Source of the DNA: Fimenecus sp052273625
GTDB lineage: Bacteria > Bacillota > Clostridia > Oscillospirales > Acutalibacteraceae
DNA: 64,000 nucleotides
Direction: 5' to 3'
NCBI GenBank assembly: GCA_052273625.1
Contig: DAVZHW010000006.1
Coordinates: 19,200 to 83,199 of the forward strand
The notes below the pieces were generated by a model. The model had not been told where the DNA came from. It saw nothing but the letters and a program-made list of their open reading frames with translations, and ran no database searches. Made by a program: the position numbers and the translations under genes. Shown here in pieces: positions 18,548 to 26,195 of this stretch; positions within the stretch are counted from its first letter, which is position 1, and each line of letters starts with the position of its first letter.

Positions 18548-19011
18548 GTTTATCAGAATTGATAGCTGAAATTAAGAAAGACCAGAAACTTTCTAATGAA
18601 ATGCTGGTTACAATACTTACCGACGCTGTAGAAAATGAAGATGAGCCGACGTGCACTTATAAAATGATTTATAAGAAAGCCTACGGTGAACATCTGACGG
18701 AATCTATATGCAAAGCGTGGGTAAAGTCTATGAAAGTAACCGACGGCTCTGAAAGGACTACAGGCGAAAAATGGACTTATGAGCAGACTTGTGAGCTTGG
18801 AAATAAACTCCAAAACAACTGGACTGTCATAAATAAATGGGAATGGTATGCAGCCGTAAATGCGTGGTACAGTGATTTTTACAAGACTGCAAAGGAATTT
18901 GAACTGGAAAACGAGCCTGATTTCTTTGGTATGCTTGTAATGGATTACTTTTACGATGAGGACGCAAAAAATAAAAACCCATTTAATTACTATTTTACGT
19001 TCGTAGCGTAG
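18544..19011 (+). CDS. Conserved helical gut-phage protein
   Basis: 155 residues, helical. IYKKAYGEHLTESICKAWVK, GEKWTYEQTCELGNKLQNN and WYAAVNAWYSDFYKTAKEF match a family common at the end of such small-gene blocks in Firmicutes phages, where the Y-x(3)-G-x-H, WT-x-EQT and N-x-x-YSDF elements recur. The family has no demonstrated function. It is the last gene before a strong terminator. Confidence 0.6.
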   Translation: MSLSELIAEIKKDQKLSNEMLVTILTDAVENEDEPTCTYKMIYKKAYGEHLTESICKAWVKSMKVTDGSERTTGEKWTYEQTCELGNKLQNNWTVINKWEWYAAVNAWYSDFYKTAKEFELENEPDFFGMLVMDYFYDEDAKNKNPFNYYFTFVA

Positions 19012-19030
19012 TTTTCTGGTATCTTTCTTG

Positions 19031-19062
19031 GCGGTCTTTAAACAAAGACCGCTTTTTTTTTG
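19031..19062 (+). terminator. Rho-independent terminator
   Basis: GCGGTCTTT-AAAC-AAAGACCGC is followed by a run of ten Ts (19053-19062). It ends the rightward 16559-19011 block, and its T-tract touches the stop of the convergent gene at 19063. Confidence 0.85.
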
Positions 19063-19596
19063 TTAAAAATCGCTTGTTGTAGGGAAGTAACCAATCAAAA
19101 ATGCCGTTTTTTTTGCGTCATAATCCAAACTGATGTAGCTTCGCTTATTATCTCCACAAAAAAGAGCAATGCCTTCTTTATCGGAGCTTTTCTTTACCTG
19201 TTCAAAAAAATCTTTACTCCAATTCACGGTTTTATACATTCCTGCCAATAAATTACCGTACGCAATAATCTTATCCTCAATTACTTCATTTGGGCTTACT
19301 CCAGCCACAGCCAGACAAAATTTATATCTTCCCTCATCACCTTTCATAAAAGTGAGTGCTCCATAAGAAAAAGGTATTTCTCTATAAACAAAAGGACGTA
19401 GATACACATATATAACATCTTGACTTTCATCTTTTTTATTTTCGATTTTTTCTATCTCAAATCCTTCGTCTTTTAACTGTTTCAAAGCCTCTTCATACGG
19501 TGTTTTGTAGAAAATTCCAAGTCCACTTACAACTTGAATTGAAAAAACATTAACTGAGCACAACAAAATCAATAAAAACAACGACAACTTTTTCAT
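19063..19596 (-). CDS. Secreted protein of unknown function (moron)
   Basis: 177 residues with AAAGGAG upstream. Residues 1-20 form a classical Sec signal peptide (KK, then LFLLILL, and a VFS cleavage region). The mature protein is mixed alpha/beta (YEEALKQLKDEGFEIEKIE, ALFCGDN, YISLDYDAKKTAFLIGYF). Such small exported proteins on the strand opposite to late genes are typical of lysogenic conversion genes. The periplasmic or outer-surface target is unknown. Confidence 0.6.
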   Translation of the reverse strand: MKKLSLFLLILLCSVNVFSIQVVSGLGIFYKTPYEEALKQLKDEGFEIEKIENKKDESQDVIYVYLRPFVYREIPFSYGALTFMKGDEGRYKFCLAVAGVSPNEVIEDKIIAYGNLLAGMYKTVNWSKDFFEQVKKSSDKEGIALFCGDNKRSYISLDYDAKKTAFLIGYFPTTSDF

Positions 19597-19641
19597 AAAA
19601 CAAATCTCCTTTTTTTAGTTTTATTAAGATATATTTTGATA

Positions 19642-19842
19642 CTATTCTTTTTCGTATCTTATAATATCCTTTGGCTGTAATCCCCATTTTGTGCAGATTT
19701 TATCTACAACATCCATTCTTACGTTATTTCCCTTTAGAAAATCACGGAATGTATTGTAGCACATTCCCAATTCTTTCGCTGCCTGCTCTTGCGTCAAATT
19801 ATGCTTTGCAATCTGCTCTTTAAATAAATCTGTATTCAACAT
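19642..19842 (-). CDS. Small Cro/CI-type HTH regulator
   Basis: 66 residues, essentially a single XRE helix-turn-helix: LTQEQAAKELGMCYNTFRDFLKG is the HTH, then a fourth helix and CTKWGLQPKDII. It is divergent from the lysis operon, and the intergenic region carries an 18-bp perfect palindrome (19897-19914). Control of the lysis block and/or its own gene is a reasonable inference. Confidence 0.7.
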   Translation of the reverse strand: MLNTDLFKEQIAKHNLTQEQAAKELGMCYNTFRDFLKGNNVRMDVVDKICTKWGLQPKDIIRYEKE

Positions 19843-19896
19843 AGTTAAAATTATCTCATTTATTCTGTTTTTTTACAATCAAAATTAACCATATAA

Positions 19897-19914
19897 CACT
19901 TTATATATAAAGTG
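19897..19914. promoter_or_regulatory. 18-bp perfect palindrome, probable operator
   Basis: CACTTTATATATAAAGTG reads the same on both strands. It lies between the divergent XRE gene and the lysis operon, about 20 nt before the start at 19934. Size, symmetry and position fit a dimeric HTH binding site over the promoter. Confidence 0.5.
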
Positions 19915-19933
19915 GTTTTTACAAGGAGTTTCT

Positions 19934-20485
19934 ATGGCATTAAGCATTGTTGTTGAACGCAAGAAAAAATCGTATGACTTTAAGCTGAATCCTAACCAAG
20001 CCGATTCTTTTTCAAATAACATAAAGAACAATATGATTGATACATTCCGGCTATTTGACGGAAAAGCAGAATTATTTTCCTGTCCAGTTCAGTCTGTCGC
20101 AAATTACTGCTGGGGCGAAAATGCAAAATCAATGACAAAAACCGCAGGCGATACTATTGCCGAGGGATATTTCAAAATAAAATGTTTTGTTGAGCCTCGT
20201 GGTTACGATGGTGAAATTCACGGAATTATAGAAACAAAAGATTTGGACGGTCAGATAATCGACACTGAATCTATGCAGGATTACGGAAATTCAGAAAAAG
20301 CCGGACGATGGCTTATTCACTCAACTTACAATAAGGCGAAACAGCGGGAAGCCGAATATGCTTACAGTGCTGGCTGTCTTATGTTGAGCCGCTCAAATTT
20401 ACAGGCTTTTAACAGCATTTTGCACGCATACAACGTAAAACCCGGAGATATTATTTCCGGAGAAATCGTAGAAGAAAATGTATAA
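19934..20485 (+). CDS. Putative cell-wall-acting lysis protein (L,D-peptidase-like motif)
   Basis: 183 residues with an AAGGAG site. The C-terminal third has RWLIHST (H129) and YSAGCLMLS (C148), recalling the H...S-x-GC pattern of YkuD/DUF5675-type L,D-transpeptidase-like domains. It is the first gene of a block with membrane proteins and spanins, so an endolysin or wall-modifying role fits. No signal peptide is visible, so export would need a holin. The motif spacing is not classical and the call is tentative. Confidence 0.45.
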   Translation: MALSIVVERKKKSYDFKLNPNQADSFSNNIKNNMIDTFRLFDGKAELFSCPVQSVANYCWGENAKSMTKTAGDTIAEGYFKIKCFVEPRGYDGEIHGIIETKDLDGQIIDTESMQDYGNSEKAGRWLIHSTYNKAKQREAEYAYSAGCLMLSRSNLQAFNSILHAYNVKPGDIISGEIVEENV

Positions 20486-20505
20486 ATAATTGGAGGCAAA
20501 TAATT

Positions 20506-20925
20506 ATGATTAAATTTATAAAAGCTATGCTTTTTGTCCTTGCTTCGCTAGTAATGGCTCTCTGTCTTTGTTTTATTCCAGACAGTGCAGGAGCGGTTTC
20601 TGTATCTTACATCACAGTGCTTGGACTTTATCTAGGGCTTGATGTCGCAGGAATGATTACAAAAACTGCAAAAATGGAAAAAGGCGAGTATCAGTCGCTT
20701 AATATTCATAAATACGCAATATCTTCTATTTGTCTTGTTGTGAATATTGGAGTTGCCATTTATATGCGAAAAGGTGCGGATGTATCAACTGCACTAACTT
20801 CCTTTATGTCCGCGGTGATGATTGTTCTAGGCTGTATTGTAGGCGGTCTTGAGGGCAACAGGATTGCAACCAGTGTCGGAAAAGAAGTTTCCGACGACTT
20901 TGATGTAGAACTGGAGAAAAAATGA
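20506..20925 (+). CDS. Four-helix membrane protein, holin candidate
   Basis: 139 residues with GGAGG upstream. Four hydrophobic segments lie at about residues 5-24, 29-48, 69-88 and 97-118, followed by a charged C-terminus. It sits between the putative wall hydrolase and the spanin pair and overlaps the inner spanin by 4 nt (ATGA). It is a plausible holin or antiholin by context. The topology is larger than most holins, so another membrane role is possible. Confidence 0.5.
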   Translation: MIKFIKAMLFVLASLVMALCLCFIPDSAGAVSVSYITVLGLYLGLDVAGMITKTAKMEKGEYQSLNIHKYAISSICLVVNIGVAIYMRKGADVSTALTSFMSAVMIVLGCIVGGLEGNRIATSVGKEVSDDFDVELEKK

Positions 20926-21194
20926 ACATAGCGTTGATTATGATAACAGTAATATTGCTAGAAACCGCAATCTGTTATTTTCTTTTTAAGAGTGTAAAAG
21001 AATTGCGAAGAGAACTAAAAGAAGCTCAAGCAGCAATGAAAGCACAGGAGGCTATTTGTAATGAATTTTCAAAATCAGAAACAAAGGCAAAAAAAAATAA
21101 AAACAGGATTTCTAACAGTTCTGACACAGAGCGTCTTTCTAATGCTCTTAATATCTTGCGGAACAACAAAGAAAGCCGTAGTAAAACTTCCTGA
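20922..21194 (+). CDS. Inner-membrane spanin (Rz-like)
   Basis: 90 residues. One N-terminal membrane segment (residues ~2-22, ending CYFLF) precedes a charged coiled coil (KSVKELRRELKEAQAAMKAQ). This is the layout of an i-spanin. The out-of-frame lipoprotein gene begins inside it at 21061, as in Rz/Rz1 pairs. With its partner it would fuse the inner and outer membranes at the last step of lysis, which implies a diderm host. Confidence 0.65.
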   Translation: MNIALIMITVILLETAICYFLFKSVKELRRELKEAQAAMKAQEAICNEFSKSETKAKKNKNRISNSSDTERLSNALNILRNNKESRSKTS

Positions 21195-21417
21195 CATTGA
21201 TTTTCCGACATTTCCCATTGAATTAAAAGAAAATACAGTCATAAATTACACCGACGAAACGAAAGAAACCGTTATCATAAAAAATAAGGACAAAGAAGAT
21301 GTACTTATTACAAGTTGGTTTTTCTTTGCCCTTGTAGATTATGACATAGAAGTTCAACTTGCTTATGAAAAATACAAGTATCTGAAAGAACATAGTACAG
21401 GTATCTCTTTAGAATGA
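21061..21417 (+). CDS. Outer-membrane lipoprotein spanin (Rz1-like), overlapping
   Basis: 118 residues starting within the inner spanin gene in another frame (134-nt overlap), with its own AGGAGG 9 nt upstream. A basic N-terminus and hydrophobic segment end in a lipobox LISC (C33), then a Pro-containing PDIDFPTFPI segment as in o-spanins. The mature part is longer than lambda Rz1 and has a hydrophobic ITSWFFFALVDY region. Overlap plus lipobox plus neighbour makes the spanin assignment fairly secure. Confidence 0.65.
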   Translation: MNFQNQKQRQKKIKTGFLTVLTQSVFLMLLISCGTTKKAVVKLPDIDFPTFPIELKENTVINYTDETKETVIIKNKDKEDVLITSWFFFALVDYDIEVQLAYEKYKYLKEHSTGISLE

Positions 21418-21743
21418 AACAAGAAAATAGAACATCTGAGCACTCGAAGTTTAGACGCACAAAAAAATGGCTTTCTTTCAGAAAGCAAATGCTGGCTGAA
21501 AACCCTTGTTGTGTATTTTGTGGCTCAAAAAGAGCCACAAGAACTGTTCACCATATTTATAACTGCAAGACAGAAGAAGAATACGAGAATTTAAGTAAAG
21601 ACAGGTTTATTGTTTTATGTTCCCAATGTCATAATTTTCTTCACTGGATTGGACGAAAAAAAAGCGATAATAAAGCGGTTTTGGATATGAAGAAAATAGC
21701 AAGAAATATTGGCTTTGGAGATGATTGGGTTATATCTTACTAA
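21414..21743 (+). CDS. HNH endonuclease
   Basis: 109 residues with a 4-nt overlap with the spanin. CVFC and CSQC zinc pairs frame VHHIYNC, and the ...HNFLHWI tail completes a treble-clef HNH fold. In phages such genes lie near terminase or lysis genes and assist packaging, or act as free-standing homing nucleases. The packaging role is inferred only, because the terminase is not in the window. Confidence 0.75.
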   Translation: MKQENRTSEHSKFRRTKKWLSFRKQMLAENPCCVFCGSKRATRTVHHIYNCKTEEEYENLSKDRFIVLCSQCHNFLHWIGRKKSDNKAVLDMKKIARNIGFGDDWVISY

Positions 21744-21811
21744 AAAAGTTTAACGAATGAAAAAATATCTTCTATTATAATGATAATAAAAAAACCGAGG
21801 TTCTTGCGAAT

Positions 21812-22171
21812 ATGACTGATTTTGACACTCTTAAAGAAATATTGACACTTTCAAAAGAATCCTCTGAGCGTGATACTCGTATAGAAACACAACTTTGCTA
21901 TATGGAAAAAAGAATTGCTCAAATGGAAGAATTGACCGCAAAAATGAGCCAAACACTAAATGAGCAAAAACAAATACAATTTACATTAAATTCTTTAATA
22001 GAGAAAATCAATGATAACACAAAACGGATTCAAGCCCTTGAAGAAAAATCCGGAAAACTGGCGTTAAAAGCGTGGCAAAAAATTGTAAGTACGATTTTAG
22101 GAGTAGGGCTATCCTCATTTGCCGCTTATCTTGTTGTTATTGCAAAGCACGTGATAAAATCGTCAAACTAA
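21812..22171 (+). CDS. XhlA-like coiled-coil membrane protein
   Basis: 119 residues. A long N-terminal coiled coil (IETQLCYMEKRIAQMEEL and onward) is followed by a single C-terminal hydrophobic segment (VSTILGVGLSSFAAYLVVI). That is the arrangement of XhlA-type holin-associated proteins. It is the last rightward gene of the lysis block and its end overlaps the convergent methyltransferase by 4 nt. The ribosome site is weak (CGAGG). Confidence 0.6.
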   Translation: MTDFDTLKEILTLSKESSERDTRIETQLCYMEKRIAQMEELTAKMSQTLNEQKQIQFTLNSLIEKINDNTKRIQALEEKSGKLALKAWQKIVSTILGVGLSSFAAYLVVIAKHVIKSSN

Positions 22172-22677
22172 AGTTTTTCCATAATTATCTGTTTAGGCAG
22201 AATGTTCCAACACCAGTAGCTTGAGCTAAATGGTATTTTGTTATTTTCAATTCCGTTGTTTTCAAATTTCATTCTTTTGTCAAACATTAAAAGTTGCAAA
22301 TCTTTTTCCATAAATAGTCTTTTGGGGGCACTATCATTTAGCCAACAGTTTGTCATTATAAGAGCAAACGGTTTTTCAAATGACAAAGCCCTTTCAAAGA
22401 TACTTTTTTTGTTAGTAAAAGGCGGATTACTAACTATACAATCCCAATGCTCTTTTGGCTCCCATTTGTAAAAATCTTTTCCGTCATCTATGTGGGAGCG
22501 GATAACTTTGTAACCCTGATTTGTGAAAATTTTGAAAAATTGGCTTTTTTCAGTATCAAAAGGAAGCCAAACAGTCCAGTTTTTAGGGATATATTTTAAT
22601 ATCGGGTATACTCCATAATCAGGAGTATACCATTCGTCATTTTTCCCTTTTGGAAATAAAATACTCTTACTTGTCAT
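22168..22677 (-). CDS. Phage DNA N6-adenine methyltransferase-like
   Basis: 169 residues. NDEWYTPDYG at the N-terminus and SNPPFTNKKS in the middle are the signature of phage Dam-type MTases: a target/SAM-entry motif and catalytic motif IV. The protein is short and lacks an obvious FxGxG SAM loop. It may be a compact or catalytically altered member of the family. It is the last gene of a short leftward run under the operator at 23228-23274. The target sequence is unknown. Confidence 0.7.
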   Translation of the reverse strand: MTSKSILFPKGKNDEWYTPDYGVYPILKYIPKNWTVWLPFDTEKSQFFKIFTNQGYKVIRSHIDDGKDFYKWEPKEHWDCIVSNPPFTNKKSIFERALSFEKPFALIMTNCWLNDSAPKRLFMEKDLQLLMFDKRMKFENNGIENNKIPFSSSYWCWNILPKQIIMEKL

Positions 22678-22680
22678 TGT

Positions 22681-23016
22681 TTAGCTAACCGAATCAGAAA
22701 TTCCCAACTTATAAACTTTATAGGCAAAATCAATAATTGCCTGAGATACTGATTTTGAACAATCTTCCCATTCTTCATCTGTGATTTTATCTGAAACAAC
22801 TTTTGAATAAATAACTTCAATTTTTGCCTCAAGAGGCGGAATAACATTATAAAATTTTTGACGAACTGAATATTTCAGTTTTTCTTCCGGAATATTCAAC
22901 AAAAGCCATTTTTTTATAAGAGATTCTGACAGATTGTATTTTTCAGATAATTCTTTTACAGACAGAGAAGAGCCGTCATTTAGAACCTTTTGTTGGAATT
23001 TAAGAGAATAACGCAT
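22681..23016 (-). CDS. HTH protein (helix_28/transposase-N-like)
   Basis: 111 residues. The N-terminal half (KFQQKVLNDGSSLSVKELSEKYNLSESLIKKWL, interrupted here only for description) reads as a homeodomain-like HTH of the type found at the start of IS3 transposases. The C-terminus is helical. No transposase catalytic domain follows, so it is probably a phage regulator. It overlaps the upstream small gene by 17-nt and may be co-translated. Confidence 0.5.
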   Translation of the reverse strand: MRYSLKFQQKVLNDGSSLSVKELSEKYNLSESLIKKWLLLNIPEEKLKYSVRQKFYNVIPPLEAKIEVIYSKVVSDKITDEEWEDCSKSVSQAIIDFAYKVYKLGISDSVS

Positions 23017-23224
23017 CTTTTCGCTTCCTGTAATAATTTTCGCAACGTTCTAAAATGACAGACAATTTGTCATTTCTTATAGAGAATTTGTCTTTATAAA
23101 ACCAAGCCTTCCAACTATTTGAAACTTTATTTATACGAGCAATTTTCTGTTTTTTACAGATGATATAAAAAACATTAGAAAGTTCAATGTCGGAAACAGC
23201 TTGCAGCTCATAAATACTTTTCAT
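23000..23224 (-). CDS. Small unknown early protein
   Basis: 74 residues if started at ATG 23224 (MKSIYELQAVSD); a longer reading from 23260 would run through the operator. No Shine-Dalgarno is visible, and only about 20 nt separate a TATAAT (minus strand, 23250-23255) from the ATG, so the mRNA leader may be very short. The sequence is basic with KAWFYKDKF and ENYYRKRK. No function recognised. Confidence 0.5.
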   Translation of the reverse strand: MKSIYELQAVSDIELSNVFYIICKKQKIARINKVSNSWKAWFYKDKFSIRNDKLSVILERCENYYRKRKDALFS

Positions 23225-23227
23225 TTG

Positions 23228-23274
23228 TATTAGTATAAAATATATTTTTATTATAAACAACTATTTTACTAATA
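23228..23274. promoter_or_regulatory. N31 operator/promoter element 1
   Basis: TATTAGTA (23228-23235) and TACTAATA (23267-23274) are separated by exactly 31 nt. On the minus strand the spacer holds TATAAT. The element lies immediately upstream of the leftward gene starting at 23224. The same layout occurs at 27261, 38088, 45787 and 49448. Confidence 0.65.
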
Positions 23275-23280
23275 TAGGCG

Positions 23281-23700
23281 TTAAAACCTTTTTACTTCAC
23301 CGAGCTTATCAGCCCATTTCTCCCAAGGGAGATTGTAGTACCAATGGAAACGCTGTATACGTGTCCATTTTTTGTGGGTTAATCTATCCCACAGATTACC
23401 TAGCAAAGACGGAAACCCGATTACTATAAGATAGAACCAGCCTAAATAAACTGACTGTCTGTGATGTCCGAACTCGTGCAACCTGTCAGTCCTGTCCTTT
23501 CTTCCAATATTCGTTTTATAGTCGAGCAGAATATAATCTCCCAGACAAACACCTGCTCCAAAAACATTGTTTGAAAGGTAAACAGGGAACTGATTTTTTA
23601 AGCTTACAGTCGTTCTAAATTCTGATTTTCGCATAAGAATATAGCCAGCCACATTCTGCGGAAGCTGCCAAATCCACAACAAAATCTTCTTTACGTTCAT
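23281..23700 (-). CDS. HExxH metallopeptidase-like membrane protein
   Basis: 139 residues from ATG 23700 with AAGGCGG upstream; the longer in-frame start at 23745 overlaps the DUF3310 gene. HEFGHHRQS contains HExxH, the zinc site of metallopeptidases. It is followed by GWFYLIVIGFPSLLGNLWD, a hydrophobic segment seen in a family of small phage proteins. It is probably membrane-attached. Whether it is active is unknown, as no third zinc ligand can be assigned by eye. Confidence 0.6.
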   Translation of the reverse strand: MNVKKILLWIWQLPQNVAGYILMRKSEFRTTVSLKNQFPVYLSNNVFGAGVCLGDYILLDYKTNIGRKDRTDRLHEFGHHRQSVYLGWFYLIVIGFPSLLGNLWDRLTHKKWTRIQRFHWYYNLPWEKWADKLGEVKRF

Positions 23701-23716
23701 ATAATCCGCCTTTTTT

Positions 23717-23980
23717 TTATTCTTCTGAAAGATAAGCGATTTCAAATTCTATATATTGTTTCGCTTTCAAAAGGTCTGTTAAACCGCTGCCTTTTCTTCC
23801 AGAGCGAGAGATGTATTTAACAACATTTCCAAGATTGAAATTTAAATCCCAATCCCTGATTACGTCTTTCGGCTCATATTTTCTGTCTTTGCAGTAATGA
23901 GCTGGATTTGAAACTTCGTTAAAATCGTTTCCTGATTTTTTGCTCGTAGAATTTTCGTCTGCCAATTGTTTGTCATTCAT
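23717..23980 (-). CDS. DUF3310 protein
   Basis: 87 residues. SNPAHYCKDRKYEPKDVIRDW, LGNVVKYISRSGRKGS and LLKAKQYIEFEI are the hallmark segments of DUF3310 phage proteins, a family linked to T7 gp1.7-type nucleotide kinase domains. It has a disordered N-terminus. It lies among DNA and nucleotide genes, consistent with nucleotide metabolism, though the small version may lack activity. Confidence 0.75.
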   Translation of the reverse strand: MNDKQLADENSTSKKSGNDFNEVSNPAHYCKDRKYEPKDVIRDWDLNFNLGNVVKYISRSGRKGSGLTDLLKAKQYIEFEIAYLSEE

Positions 23981-23985
23981 TTTCT

Positions 23986-24567
23986 TTACTCCTTTCTTTT
24001 ATCAGATTTTTTTAATATATATTTTTGCATATCGATAACTCTCAAGGTTGGTTCACCTGTATAGTTCATATCCCAAATAAACCAGCCGGAAACAATCATT
24101 CCACATTCAACCTTTTCATCATCTCGTAAAGGCTTATCAAAAGCTATCTGACGGTCAAACATATAAACATATTTTAGATGTTCCCACAAACCTGTAATAT
24201 TTCTGGAATGACTTCCAAAATAATTAGCCTTGCCGATTGAACATACTAAATCTGCTTCTGTCTTTGCCTTTTCTACAAATTTATTAAACAACTTAAACGG
24301 AGGATTCATTACGATACATTCGTGCTTTTGAAACTTGCTTTGGAAGTAATCATCGCCATACATTATATCATTCTTAAAACATATAAAACCGTGTTTTTCA
24401 AGGACATCTGTAATTGCGTATTTTCCACAGCAACAATCCCATATTGTTTTTACACCGTCTAAAACACCAGTCTTTACAAGTTCTTCCGTCATACAGTGCG
24501 GAGTTTCGTAAAAATCGTGTGCTGGTCTTAATTCCTCCAATTTTCTATTAGCATAAGCTTTACCCAT
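23986..24567 (-). CDS. DNA methyltransferase (NPPF type)
   Basis: 193 residues from ATG 24567, which has TGAGGA 5 nt upstream. In-frame starts at 24579 (ATG) and 24645 (GTG) have poorer sites. DFYETPHCM is the entry motif, IWDCCCGKYAI a SAM-binding-like loop, and VMNPPFKLFN catalytic motif IV. The Asn-Pro-Pro-Phe form indicates N6-adenine or N4-cytosine methylation. This is one of four methyltransferase genes in the window, in keeping with protection from host restriction. Specificity is unknown. Confidence 0.7.
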   Translation of the reverse strand: MGKAYANRKLEELRPAHDFYETPHCMTEELVKTGVLDGVKTIWDCCCGKYAITDVLEKHGFICFKNDIMYGDDYFQSKFQKHECIVMNPPFKLFNKFVEKAKTEADLVCSIGKANYFGSHSRNITGLWEHLKYVYMFDRQIAFDKPLRDDEKVECGMIVSGWFIWDMNYTGEPTLRVIDMQKYILKKSDKRKE

Positions 24568-24677
24568 TTTATTCCTCATATATTGTTTATTCCTATCAAG
24601 CCACCATAAGGAATCGACACTATAGAGTTCAAATCCCAGTGCCACACTGTTGAATTAACAAAAGAAAAACAATCCAT

Positions 24678-25343
24678 TTATTTTGCCTCCAAAGGACTGA
24701 TAAAGAACTCTCTGGCATAAGGTAATTCCAAAGCCCATTCACAGAATTTATGCCATTCAGACAACTTGTGATTTTTCCGCTGGTAGTACATATTCAAAAC
24801 ATTCTCGTAGTTCATTGTTATAGTACGTTTCTGCAACCAACTTTCAGGCAAAAACCTGATAAGCTCTTTCCAGTATCGTTTATCTTTTGTTTCAAGATAC
24901 TGCTGTCTTAAAGATTCCAAATCGCTCACTAGTGATTCCCAAGAAGATTCTAAAGGAAAAATCAAATCTTCTGATTTAATATTACAATGTTCAAAGTCGT
25001 CCATTTCAAAACAATCCATTGTTATTGAATTGCTTGCCAACTTGTGCATTGTGCTTGTGGAGTTTGCAACTGTTCCTACTTTGTATGTATCAAATTCTTT
25101 CCACCAGAAGAGTGGTGCGGTAATATCTACCGATACGAAAATTTGTCTTAGAAATTTTCTGTGTTCATTACCTGCTTTTATCAGCCTTTGAGCAAGGTCA
25201 AGGTCGTTTTTGCCGATATGAAACTGGTCATTGAACCTTTTATCAATGTAGCCAGAATCGCCTTTATCCCAGCTGTTTAATGGATTACGCATACCACGCA
25301 ATGCACCTCCAAAATTAAAAACCTCTGTATTTTCAAATTTCAT
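24678..25343 (-). CDS. ThyX-like (flavin-dependent thymidylate synthase-like) protein
   Basis: 221 residues. HRKFLRQIFVSVDITAPLFWW, EFDTYKVGTVANSTSTMHKL and QKRTITMNYENVLNMYYQRK resemble a phage family usually annotated as thymidylate-synthase-complementing protein. The canonical ThyX RHRxxS motif is not exact here, the closest being YQRKNHKLSEW. It would supply dTMP for phage DNA, which fits the nearby dUTPase and DUF3310 genes. The assignment is from memory of the family. Confidence 0.5.
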   Translation of the reverse strand: MKFENTEVFNFGGALRGMRNPLNSWDKGDSGYIDKRFNDQFHIGKNDLDLAQRLIKAGNEHRKFLRQIFVSVDITAPLFWWKEFDTYKVGTVANSTSTMHKLASNSITMDCFEMDDFEHCNIKSEDLIFPLESSWESLVSDLESLRQQYLETKDKRYWKELIRFLPESWLQKRTITMNYENVLNMYYQRKNHKLSEWHKFCEWALELPYAREFFISPLEAK

Positions 25344-25384
25344 ATATACTCCTTTTTTTTTATTTATTATCAGTCCATATCTAT

Positions 25385-26107
25385 TTAGATACTTCTTAAC
25401 AATCCTTTAAGTTTATTAAAACCATTTTCATTGTATCTAAAAGTTTGAACTTCCTTTGCAGAATGTCTTGATTTATCTAGTACAAAACAACCGTATTTAT
25501 CAATTTTCATATTATTTTTATTCGCAATTTTTCCGATAAGATTTGCACTTACATTTAATTCTTTGGCTATATCGCTGGCAGAGTATGTTTTTTCAGTTTT
25601 TGGAAGCGGCAACAGAAATTCCCCAGACAATTCTTTTGTCGCATAAGCGTCTAAAATCTGCCCGTAGCCTTCGTTTTTTACTCTGTAAATGTCAGCAAGA
25701 CTGTGTAGTGCGTTGTACGCTTCAATATTCAGTTTCTTTCTTTCATTTTCAATTTCTTCTTTTGATTTTTGATGAGTAATAACAACCTTGCTTGTCCTAA
25801 GATTATGCAGAAGCTCTTTTACCGCCTTCTTGAACTGTTTTGCAACAGGTTTTCTTGAGAGCATAAGAACTTCGTATAAGCCGTTCTCTGTAAGAAAAAG
25901 ACAATCTCTATTTTGACCTGATACGAACAATGTTCGTATCAGCTTTTCATCTTCATCAATTCTGTTTACCATTTTTCCAGCATCAGAATGTCCAATCATT
26001 TCCGCCACGTCTTTTGCCAAGAAAAGAGGGCTTTCAAAGTCGCCGTAAATCTCAAATTCTTTTCCTAAAACTATCTGCTTGCTGATAGCTATAATTTCTT
26101 TTGTCAT
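25385..26107 (-). CDS. Phage antirepressor (BRO-N plus C-terminal KilA-C/ANT-like domain)
   Basis: 240 residues. Residues ~15-110 form a BRO-N domain: FESPLFLAKDVAEMIGHSDA, LTENGLYEVLMLSRKPVAKQFK and AVKELLHNLR are all hallmark segments. The C-terminal half (YSASDIAKELNVSANLIGKIANK, then NENGFNKLKGLL) is an ANT-type DNA-binding region. Such proteins interfere with a repressor to trigger induction or set early gene control. A second antirepressor-like gene is at 34000-34650. Confidence 0.85.
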   Translation of the reverse strand: MTKEIIAISKQIVLGKEFEIYGDFESPLFLAKDVAEMIGHSDAGKMVNRIDEDEKLIRTLFVSGQNRDCLFLTENGLYEVLMLSRKPVAKQFKKAVKELLHNLRTSKVVITHQKSKEEIENERKKLNIEAYNALHSLADIYRVKNEGYGQILDAYATKELSGEFLLPLPKTEKTYSASDIAKELNVSANLIGKIANKNNMKIDKYGCFVLDKSRHSAKEVQTFRYNENGFNKLKGLLRSI

Positions 26108-26195
26108 TTTTTTTGTTTTCTCCTTTTTATAAGATACTTTCAGTAACGTGCCATTCTATCTGCTACTAAAAATATCCCCTCCAACCAATAGAGGC

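Noticed and set aside
22681..23016. Possible IS3-type transposon from the HTH protein
   Set aside because: No integrase-type catalytic domain or terminal inverted repeats nearby.
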